NCBI GenBank assembly: GCA_943369575.1
Contig: CALRNP020000213.1
Span: 1-9,866, forward strand
DNA: 9,866 nt
Direction of reading: 5' to 3'
Origin: Azorhizobium sp943369575
GTDB lineage: Bacteria > Pseudomonadota > Alphaproteobacteria > Rhizobiales > Xanthobacteraceae
Position numbers and translations under genes: made by a program. Every line of letters starts with the position of its first letter. The stretch's first letter is position 1. Of the stretch, positions 1 to 5,246 are shown piece after piece. The notes under the pieces were generated by a model that saw nothing but the letters and a program-made list of their open reading frames with translations, had not been told where the DNA came from and searched no databases.

Positions 1-348
1 GGACGGCGCCGACAAGAGGATGTCGTTCACGAACCGGGCGGCAGAGCCGATCCCGGTGCCCTTGCCGTTTTCGGCCAGGAAGGTGCCGGCGAAGATGCCG
101 ATGGGGCCGCCGATCACCAGAGCGATGGCGATCTGGATCAGCGAGCCGACGATGGCGTTCAGCAGGCCGCCGTTCTGGCCCGGCGGCATGGTGATGTTGG
201 TGAACACGGAGAGCTTCAGGGCCGGCAGGCCCTTGGCGATCAGGGTCAGAAGGATCCAGGCCAGCAGGAAGATGGCGAGGGCGGCGAAACCGACGGAAAT
301 CGCCTTGATCGTATAGTCCTTGGTCCGGCGTGCGGCGAGCGAGGCCAT
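1..348 (-). CDS. pstA: Phosphate ABC transporter permease PstA (partial, N-terminal 116 residues)
   Basis: Inner-membrane permease subunit of the high-affinity phosphate importer PstSCAB; it pairs with PstC to form the channel. The reading frame starts at ATG 348 (MASLAARRTKDYTIK) and runs open to the window edge, so the C-terminal part is missing. A short cytoplasmic basic N-terminus is followed by a membrane segment at about residues 15-39. A periplasmic stretch with TNITMPPGQNGGLLNAIVGS follows, then a second membrane segment (IQIAIALVIGGPIGIFAGTFL). The motif around PPGQNGGLLNAIVGS and GIFAGTFLAE is typical of PstA proteins. A GGGG stretch 9 nt upstream can serve as ribosome binding site. 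Only 15 nt separate it from the pstC stop, so the two are almost certainly co-transcribed and translationally close. Family assignment is firm from sequence plus context; completeness beyond the edge cannot be judged. Confidence 0.93.
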   Translation of the reverse strand, partial: MASLAARRTKDYTIKAISVGFAALAIFLLAWILLTLIAKGLPALKLSVFTNITMPPGQNGGLLNAIVGSLIQIAIALVIGGPIGIFAGTFLAENGKGTGIGSAARFVNDILLSAPS

Positions 349-363
349 GTGCGGTTTCCCCGG

Positions 364-1341
364 TCAGTCGAGCCGCGAGCGCACCAGCGCCCGGGACAGT
401 GCAAGAACGATGAAGGAGATGACGAACAGGATGAAGCCGAGCTGCAGCAGCGAGGTCAGCTTCAGCGATCCGATCGCCGCTTCCGGGAATTCATTGGCGA
501 TGGTGGAGGCGATGGTGGCGCCCGGCGCGAACAGCGAGGCCGACATGCGGGTGGCATTGCCGATCACGAAGGTCACCGCCATGGTCTCGCCCAGCGCGCG
601 ACCCAGGCCCAGCATCACCGCGCCGACCATGGCCGTGCTGCCATAGGGCACCGAGACGTTCTTATAGACTTCATAGGTGGTGGCGCCGACGCCGTAGGCG
701 CTCTCCTTGAGCATGGGCGGCACGGATTCCAGCGTCTCCACGAACATCGCGGTGATGAAGGGCACGATCATCACCGCCAGGATCAGGCCGGCGGTGAACA
801 TGCCGGAGCCCAGCGGCGGCCCCTGGAACAGCAGTCCGATCAGCGGGATGGGGCCGAGGAACTCGATCAGCGGCGGCTGCACATAGGCGGCCATCAGCGG
901 CACGATAACGAAGAAGCCCCACATGCCGTAGATGATGGACGGCACCGCCGCCAGCAGTTGCACCGCCACGCCGATGGGGCGCTTCAGGGCCTGCGGTGCG
1001 ATCTCGGTGAGGAAGAAGGCAATGCCGAACGACAGCGGCAAGGCCACCACCACGGCGATGATGGCGCTGAGCAGCGTGCCATAGACCATCACCAGCGCGC
1101 CGAACTTCTCGGTCACCGGGTTCCAGCTGGCGGTCCAGAGGAAGTCGGGGCCAAATTCCTGCAGCGCCGGGAAACCGCCGATGAACAATTGCGCGATGAT
1201 CAGGCCCAGCAGGATCAGGACGAAGATGCCGCTCGCCCACAAGGCACCTACGAACAAGGGATCGGACAAGCCGCCGATGCTCTTGGCCTTGTGGATGGGG
1301 ATCCGGCCCATCTCCCCCGTCGTGTCCATCGTCGCGTCCAT
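364..1341 (-). CDS. pstC: Phosphate ABC transporter permease PstC
   Basis: Inner-membrane permease subunit of the PstSCAB phosphate importer, the partner of PstA. It has 325 residues from the chosen start, near the usual length for PstC. Hydrophobic segments lie at about residues 31-55, 82-111, 124-150, 180-201, 236-262 and 296-318, giving the expected six spans. The cytoplasmic coupling loop of ABC permeases is visible at about 202-235 (ETLESVPPMLKESAYGVGAT, then a VPYG stretch). The conserved GLGRALGETMAV is at 245-256. The frame also allows GTG at 1350. I prefer ATG 1341 because GAGGG lies 9 nt before it but directly abuts the GTG. Upstream is a long gap from pstS holding two terminator-like hairpins; downstream, pstA follows after 15 nt. 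Identity is secure; the exact start is less so. Confidence 0.95.
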   Translation of the reverse strand: MDATMDTTGEMGRIPIHKAKSIGGLSDPLFVGALWASGIFVLILLGLIIAQLFIGGFPALQEFGPDFLWTASWNPVTEKFGALVMVYGTLLSAIIAVVVALPLSFGIAFFLTEIAPQALKRPIGVAVQLLAAVPSIIYGMWGFFVIVPLMAAYVQPPLIEFLGPIPLIGLLFQGPPLGSGMFTAGLILAVMIVPFITAMFVETLESVPPMLKESAYGVGATTYEVYKNVSVPYGSTAMVGAVMLGLGRALGETMAVTFVIGNATRMSASLFAPGATIASTIANEFPEAAIGSLKLTSLLQLGFILFVISFIVLALSRALVRSRLD

Positions 1342-1350
1342 CCCCGACAC

Positions 1351-1355
1351 CCCTC
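1351..1355 (-). promoter_or_regulatory. Ribosome binding site that decides the pstC start
   Basis: On the minus strand GAGGG lies here. It directly touches the possible GTG start at 1350 but is 9 nt from ATG 1341. Normal Shine-Dalgarno spacing therefore favours the ATG, shortening the protein by three residues. Confidence 0.55.
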
Positions 1356-1591
1356 AGTGCGTGGGCCGCGCCTTGCAGGCGGCCAATCCCATATGCCCGT
1401 GGTCAAATCGCCAGTGGTTGTAAACTTCGCCGGCTCCGCGGCCGGCTCCGGCGTGGCGCGTCCGCTCCGGCAGCGCGCCTCGCGCCGACACGGTGGTCAC
1501 CCCGCCCATATTTTTTGTTCAACTGTCCCGCGCCGTGGGACCGCCGAGGGATCCGGCGCGCCTCACGGAGCGGCCAGGGCCTCGGCACAAA

Positions 1592-1617
1592 GGGCACCGC
1601 CGAGACCGGCGGCGCCC
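1592..1617 (-). terminator. Second terminator/attenuator hairpin downstream of pstS
   Basis: On the minus strand an 11-bp stem (1607-1617 with 1592-1602) closes a 4-nt loop (1603-1606). All pairs are Watson-Crick except one that becomes G-U in the RNA. The hairpin is followed immediately by TTTGTG. Stem strength plus a short U-rich tail fit an intrinsic terminator or attenuator. It is 11 nt beyond the first hairpin, so the two act in series between pstS and pstC. Confidence 0.55.
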
Positions 1618-1628
1618 TCAGGCGACCG

Positions 1629-1664
1629 GAGGGCCCGCTTTCCCTGACGGGAGAGCGGGCCCTC
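1629..1664 (-). terminator. First terminator/attenuator hairpin after pstS
   Basis: Perfect 11-bp inverted repeat, GAGGGCCCGCT at 1629-1639 against AGCGGGCCCTC at 1654-1664. A further 4-bp inner stem (TCCC 1641-1644 with GGGA 1649-1652) lies inside the loop. It begins 6 nt after the pstS stop codon. No U-run follows, so it may act less as a terminator than as an mRNA 3'-end stabiliser that protects the pstS message. Either role would raise pstS over pstCA. Confidence 0.6.
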
Positions 1665-1670
1665 GTTTGA

Positions 1671-2714
1671 TCAGAACACCGGCTTGCCGTCCGGAGCCTT
1701 CACTTCGGCCTTCCAAGCGGCCTTCACACGGGTCACCACCGACTCGGGCAGCGGGATGTAGTGCAGCTTCTCGGCGATTTCGCCGCCTTCCTTGCCGTAG
1801 GACCACTCGAAGAACTTCATGACCTCCTTCGAGGCCTCCACGTTCGTGGGGTTCTTGGGCAGCAGGATGTAGGTGGCGGACACGATCGGCCAAGCGGTTT
1901 CGCCGGCGGTGTTCAGCATGGAGGCCGCGAAGTCCTTCGAGCCGGTCCAGTCGGCGGCGTCAGCCGCAACCATGAACGCCTTGACGGACGGGGCGACGAA
2001 CTTGCCGGCCTTGTTCTGCAGCTGCGTCACCACCAGCTTGTTGGCGGCGGCATAGACGAACTCGACGTAGCCGAGGCCACCCTTGGTGTTCTTCACGGTG
2101 CCGGCAACGCCTTCGTTGCCCTTGGCGCCCGCGCCGGCGGGCCACTGGACCGAGGTCGCAGCGCCGACCTTGGACTTCCACTCCGGGCTCACTTCAGCCA
2201 GGTAGCTGGTGAACACGTAGGAGGTGCCCGACGAGTCCGAACGATACACCGGCACGATGGCCTGGTCCGGCAGCTTCACGCCGGCGTTCAGGTCGGCGAT
2301 GGCCTTGTCGTTCCACTTGGTGATCTTGCCGAGATAGATGTCGGCGAGGACCGGGCCGGTCAGCTTGAGCTGGTCGGAAGCGATGCCGTCGATGTTCACG
2401 GTGGCGACGATCGAGCCGATCACCGCCGGGAACTGCAGCAGGTTGGCGGACGCCAGCTTGGCGCTGTCCATCGGGGCGTCGGAGGCGCCGAAATCAACCG
2501 TGCGGTTGATGATCTGGTTCTGGCCGCCGCCGGAGCCGATCGACTGATAGTTCAGACCGTTGCCGGTCTTCTCTTTGAACTTGGCGCCCCAGGACTGATA
2601 CACGGGAGCGGGGAAGGAAGCGCCGGCGCCATTGAAATCAAGGGCGAACGCGCTACCGGCGAAAAGGGTGCCGGCGACAGCGAGCGCTGCGCCGAAAGCG
2701 GTGGTGAGTTTCAC
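1671..2714 (-). CDS. pstS: Periplasmic phosphate-binding protein PstS
   Basis: High-affinity periplasmic receptor that binds inorganic phosphate and delivers it to the PstCA channel. It has 347 residues. The start is GTG at 2714 (read as Met; KLTTAFGAALAVAG follows), supported by GGAGAG 6 nt upstream; longer in-frame starts would run through the PHO boxes and into phoR. A Sec signal peptide of about 24 residues ends at GSAFA, before LDFNGAGASF. Ligand-binding signatures of the family are present: GAGASFPAPVYQSW, IGSGGGQNQII, DFGASDAPM, SDSSGTSYVFTSYL and GLGYVEF. There is no lipobox cysteine, so the mature protein should be soluble in the periplasm. Upstream is a PHO-box cluster, so PhoB induction at low phosphate is expected. 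Downstream are two hairpins and then pstC. Confidence 0.97.
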   Translation of the reverse strand: MKLTTAFGAALAVAGTLFAGSAFALDFNGAGASFPAPVYQSWGAKFKEKTGNGLNYQSIGSGGGQNQIINRTVDFGASDAPMDSAKLASANLLQFPAVIGSIVATVNIDGIASDQLKLTGPVLADIYLGKITKWNDKAIADLNAGVKLPDQAIVPVYRSDSSGTSYVFTSYLAEVSPEWKSKVGAATSVQWPAGAGAKGNEGVAGTVKNTKGGLGYVEFVYAAANKLVVTQLQNKAGKFVAPSVKAFMVAADAADWTGSKDFAASMLNTAGETAWPIVSATYILLPKNPTNVEASKEVMKFFEWSYGKEGGEIAEKLHYIPLPESVVTRVKAAWKAEVKAPDGKPVF

Positions 2715-2720
2715 GGGATT

Positions 2721-2726
2721 CTCTCC
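2721..2726 (-). promoter_or_regulatory. Ribosome binding site fixing the pstS GTG start
   Basis: GGAGAG on the minus strand lies 6 nt before GTG 2714. It identifies the GTG, which opens directly into a classical signal peptide, as the true start. Confidence 0.7.
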
Positions 2727-2787
2727 ATTGCCAAGCTGGTGCCGCCATTCGACGTTGCCATCGCGACGCACCATTGGACCGCCAAAA

Positions 2788-2793
2788 GACATA
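2788..2793 (-). promoter_or_regulatory. Candidate -10 element of the PhoB-dependent pstS promoter
   Basis: TATGTC on the minus strand. It is 10 nt downstream of a weak fourth 7-mer (CGGTGCA, 2804-2810) that continues the PHO-box phase, and 21 nt from the last good box. In E. coli pho promoters a -10 about 10 bp after the PHO box is typical, with the box replacing the -35. The match to TATAAT is only fair, so this is inference. Confidence 0.35.
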
Positions 2794-2814
2794 GCGGCTG
2801 GGCTGCACCGTTCT

Positions 2815-2843
2815 ATGACCGACCCATGACACCTGAATGACAG
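2815..2843 (-). promoter_or_regulatory. PHO-box cluster (PhoB operator) upstream of pstS
   Basis: Three direct 7-mers on the minus strand: CTGTCAT (2837-2843), GTGTCAT (2826-2832) and CGGTCAT (2815-2821). They are separated by exactly 4 nt, giving the 11-bp helical period of PhoB binding sites (consensus CTGTCAT-N4-CTGTCAT). The first copy is perfect, the other two differ at one position each. A degenerate fourth copy may follow at 2804-2810. The orientation matches transcription of pstS. The cluster starts one nucleotide after the phoR stop codon. Strong evidence that phosphorylated PhoB activates pstS under phosphate limitation. Confidence 0.88.
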
Positions 2844-2844
2844 A

Positions 2845-4245
2845 CTAAACCTTTGCCTGAGATTGACTTTTTGCCGCCTCATCAAACAGGTCGAGCCGAA
2901 CCGTAAACTTTGCCCCCTCGCCGGGGCTGCTTTCCACCCCAAGACGGCCGCGATGGCGGGCCACGATATGCTTGACGATGGCCAGGCCCAGGCCGGTTCC
3001 GCCCTGGTCGCGGCTGACGGCCACATCCACCCGGTAGAAGCGCTCGGTAAGGCGCGGCAGATGCTCCGGGGCGATTCCGGGACCGAAATCCCGCACGCTG
3101 ATCACCGCCACCTGCCCCGCCGAGCCGGGCTCGCAGGCCAGGTCCACCGCCACGCGCTTGCCGGTGATGCCGTATTTGAGGGCATTCTCCACCAGATTCT
3201 CGAACAGCCGGATGAGTTCGTCCCGGTCGCCCAGAATGGTGAGCGGCCGTTCCTCGCGCGTCAGTTCGATCGCCACGCCGCGATCATTGGCCAGCGGGGT
3301 CAGCGTATCGCACACATGGGACAGGATGCCCGCCAGATCCACCGGCGTATCCGGCCGAACGTGGGCGTTCAGTTCGATGCGCGAGAGCGACAGCAGATCG
3401 TCGATCAGCCGTGACATGCGCCGCGCCTGGGCGCCCATGATGGTCAGGAAGCGCTCGCGGGCCGGGGCGTCGTTGCGCGCCGGCCCCAGCAGGGTCTCGA
3501 TGAAGCCGGACAGCGATGCCAGAGGCGTGCGCAGTTCGTGGCTGGCATTGGCGACGAAATCGGCCCGCATCTGCTCCACCCGGCGCTGCTGGGTGAGATC
3601 ACGGAAGGTGAGCAACACGGTGTCGGGCACCAGTGTCCGGAGTTCGGCGCCGGCCATAGCGGCCGCGCCGTCGCGGCCGCGGCCACGCCCACCATAGAGA
3701 TGCAGCGGCACCACATGGGCTTCCAGCCAGCGGTCCAGCGGCACCCGCTCGGCAAACTCAACCCGGCGGGGAATGCCGTCCTGCGCCGCCGCCCGCACTG
3801 CCGCCAGCACCTCCGGCACTCGCACCAGGAATGACAGCGGATCGCCCACCCGCGCGGAGCCGATCGCCAGCCCCACCCGCTCGTTGGCCACCAGGATCTC
3901 GCCGTCCGGGCTCAGCAGCAGCGCCGGCTCTGGCAGTGCAGCCACCAGCGCCGCCACCGGGGCTTCCACCACCGGGCGTGGAGCCGGCGCGGTCTCGGCC
4001 TCCGATGCAGGCGGGGGTGCGGCGGCACGCGCGTCCCGCCGCACGCAGAGCGTGCCGACGACCGCGCACAGGAGGACGGCCACCGCCACCAGCGGATGCA
4101 CCTCGTCCAGCGCCGAGCCGGCGAGGGTGGCGAGGGCGGCGAACCACAGCCAGACCATGGTGCGGGCCCACCACGCCGTGACGGGCGCCATGCGGCTGGC
4201 GGAGGCGGGCTTGGCGGCCGCAGACGAAGGCGTTGGCGTGATCAT
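2845..4245 (-). CDS. phoR: Phosphate-regulon sensor histidine kinase PhoR
   Basis: Membrane-bound kinase that phosphorylates the response regulator PhoB when phosphate is scarce and is held inactive by Pst/PhoU when it is abundant. It has 466 residues from ATG 4245 (MITPTPSSAAAK), which has CAGGAC upstream with about 9 nt spacing. An upstream in-frame ATG at 4368 would add 41 low-complexity residues without homology that I can recognise. Two membrane segments lie at about 27-45 and 50-67. An Ala/Pro-rich linker at 72-97 precedes a PAS-like domain (about 98-220). The H-box is FVANASHELRTPLASL with His236. The ATPase domain has an N-box FENLVENALKYG (Asn350, Asn354), DFGPG at 386-390 and GGTGLGL at 415-421. 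All catalytic motifs look intact. A Gly/Arg/Ala-rich insert (about 185-200) interrupts the PAS domain. The gene lies directly upstream of pstS, the common alphaproteobacterial arrangement. A different sensor kinase is possible from domains alone, but the context makes PhoR the best call. Confidence 0.92.
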   Translation of the reverse strand: MITPTPSSAAAKPASASRMAPVTAWWARTMVWLWFAALATLAGSALDEVHPLVAVAVLLCAVVGTLCVRRDARAAAPPPASEAETAPAPRPVVEAPVAALVAALPEPALLLSPDGEILVANERVGLAIGSARVGDPLSFLVRVPEVLAAVRAAAQDGIPRRVEFAERVPLDRWLEAHVVPLHLYGGRGRGRDGAAAMAGAELRTLVPDTVLLTFRDLTQQRRVEQMRADFVANASHELRTPLASLSGFIETLLGPARNDAPARERFLTIMGAQARRMSRLIDDLLSLSRIELNAHVRPDTPVDLAGILSHVCDTLTPLANDRGVAIELTREERPLTILGDRDELIRLFENLVENALKYGITGKRVAVDLACEPGSAGQVAVISVRDFGPGIAPEHLPRLTERFYRVDVAVSRDQGGTGLGLAIVKHIVARHRGRLGVESSPGEGAKFTVRLDLFDEAAKSQSQAKV

Positions 4246-4254
4246 GATCGGGCG

Positions 4255-4258
4255 TCCT
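4255..4258 (-). promoter_or_regulatory. Ribosome binding site supporting the phoR start
   Basis: The AGGA core (within CAGGAC) on the minus strand lies 9 nt before ATG 4245. It favours the 466-residue form of PhoR over the 507-residue open frame. Confidence 0.5.
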
Positions 4259-4285
4259 GCCCCGCCAAAGGGGCGGTCACCTCTG

Positions 4286-4309
4286 AAGGGGGCCTTGGGC
4301 GCCCCCCTT
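4286..4309 (-). promoter_or_regulatory. Hairpin in the phoR leader
   Basis: Inverted repeat AAGGGGG (4286-4292) with CCCCCTT (4303-4309), 10-nt loop, about 40 nt upstream of the chosen phoR start. In the minus-strand RNA it would form a 7-bp GC-rich stem in the 5' leader. It could influence phoR expression or be chance GC-rich sequence. It counts mildly against the longer 507-residue start, which would make this coding. Confidence 0.25.
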
Positions 4310-4497
4310 GCATCAGGCCCGTCATGGGCTTCTTCCTCGACAGCCGCGTACGGCGGGGATACCCGCATGGTGCGGCGATTCCCGTCATGGTGAATCCGTC
4401 CGACGAAAGCAATAAGACAACATTTGGCTATATGGATCGTTTTTGATCGTTGCGCCTCGATGGAACCGTCCGCCGAGGTGCGGTCTTGCTACAGCGT

Positions 4498-4515
4498 GGG
4501 TTAGATCGCTAACCC
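4498..4515. promoter_or_regulatory. 18-bp dyad (operator or leader hairpin) before the DUF4412-like gene
   Basis: Perfect inverted repeat GGGTTAG-ATCG-CTAACCC (7+4+7), ending 23 nt before the ATG at 4539. The position suits a repressor/activator site overlapping the promoter or a hairpin in the 5' leader. No family-specific operator is recognised. It lies in the 293-nt divergent region shared with phoR (4246-4538), which otherwise holds an AT-rich stretch at about 4408-4451 likely to contain promoters for one or both genes. I could not place convincing -35/-10 pairs there. Confidence 0.5.
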
Positions 4516-4538
4516 TTCAATGTGTTCAGGGGGTTGTC

Positions 4539-5168
4539 ATGTGGTCCGCTCGCTCTGCCCTTCCGATGTGCGCGGTGGCGTGCGCGCTGGCGGGTCCGGC
4601 CCTGGCCGATCCGCTGCCCACGCCGACGGTGGACTTCGCGCTGAAGGCCAAGCTGCGGGACGGCGGCTCGCTCGATCTGGCCCATTCCAACGGCAAGATG
4701 CGCATGGAGATCCTGCCCAAGGCGTCGCCGGCCATGGTGGTGGGGCTGATCGACATGAAGACCGGCAAGATCGTGGTGATGGTGCCCTCCATGCCCAAGA
4801 TGGCGGTGCAGACCGACCTGCCGCCGGAATATAATTTCGCCTCGCTGGCCGGCTCCGGTTCCGGCACCAAGGTCGGCACCGCCCAGGTGGCAGGCGAGCC
4901 CTGCGACCTATGGAAGGTGGAGACCTCCTCCCCGACGGCCTCCACCGGCCCCACCACCGCCTGCATCACGGCGGACGGCATCGCCCTGCGCACGGAAGTG
5001 GAGATCCAGGGCAAGCCGCAGGTGATCTATGAGGCCACCGCCCTCACCCGCGCCCCGCAGGATGCTCACCTTTTCGTGATGCCCACCGGCGTGCAGACCA
5101 TCAAGATCCCCAAGGGCGCCAGCGCCGCCGCTTTGCCCAGCCTGCTGCCCGGCGCCGCCGTCCGCTGA
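4539..5168 (+). CDS. Exported DUF4412/LolA-like protein of unknown function
   Basis: Small exported protein of 209 residues. The start ATG 4539 is set by AGGGGG 5 nt upstream and by an immediate signal peptide; an upstream in-frame start at 4443 would bury that signal. The signal peptide is about residues 1-23 (cut after AGPALA, before DPLPTPTV) with no lipobox, so the mature protein should be periplasmic. The rest resembles DUF4412-type proteins, with a beta-strand-rich, LolA/LolB-like pattern. There is a GKMRMEI strand, VGLIDMKTGKIVVMVPSMPKM, then two cysteines in family-like settings (GEPCDLWKV, Cys122; TACITADGIALRTEV, Cys142) that could form a disulfide. A hydrophobic Ala/Leu/Pro tail ends the protein. 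It is the only plus-strand gene here, divergent from phoR and convergent with the flippase-like gene. Family resemblance is moderate and made by eye; no function is known to me. Confidence 0.85.
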   Translation: MWSARSALPMCAVACALAGPALADPLPTPTVDFALKAKLRDGGSLDLAHSNGKMRMEILPKASPAMVVGLIDMKTGKIVVMVPSMPKMAVQTDLPPEYNFASLAGSGSGTKVGTAQVAGEPCDLWKVETSSPTASTGPTTACITADGIALRTEVEIQGKPQVIYEATALTRAPQDAHLFVMPTGVQTIKIPKGASAAALPSLLPGAAVR

Positions 5169-5200
5169 CGGCAAAGGCCAGCATTCGATGCCCCGAATCA

Positions 5201-5224
5201 AAACGGCGGCCGCAGCCGCCGTTT
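5201..5224. terminator. Bidirectional intrinsic terminator between convergent genes
   Basis: Perfect 10-bp stem, AAACGGCGGC (5201-5210) with GCCGCCGTTT (5215-5224), 4-nt loop CGCA. The A/T ends give short U-runs in both directions. It sits 32 nt after the stop of the plus-strand gene and 22 nt after the stop of the minus-strand gene, so it can end both transcripts. Confidence 0.8.
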
Positions 5225-5246
5225 GAAGATGGAGAGCGGGCTGCCG

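Larger units (their letters stand above)
1342..1670. other. pstS-pstC intergenic region (329 nt, no gene)
   Basis: No convincing coding region is seen; the open frames crossing it are reverse-strand or frame shadows of GC-rich DNA. Nearest pstS it holds two terminator-like hairpins (listed separately). It also has a small AT-rich island at about 1509-1521 and a 10-nt direct repeat GCCGGCTCCG at 1429-1438 and 1441-1450. I could not recognise a good sigma-70-type promoter or a PHO box for pstC. The permease genes are therefore probably expressed by read-through from pstS, possibly helped by a promoter I cannot identify. Confidence 0.6.

Noticed and set aside
349..1647. Long plus-strand open frame of 432 codons, rich in His, Gln, Arg and Gly.
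   Set aside because: It is the antisense shadow of pstC and the spacer; composition is typical of reverse frames of GC-rich genes, and the opposite strand encodes a clear PstC.
4435..4451. Direct repeat GATCGTT-TTT-GATCGTT in the phoR/DUF4412-like divergent region.
   Set aside because: Short repeat in an AT-rich spot; could be a regulator half-site pair but nothing else supports it.
4534..4540. TTGTCAT at the start of the DUF4412-like gene, considered as a PHO box.
   Set aside because: Only a single 7-mer; no second copy 11 bp away on either side, and it overlaps the start codon.
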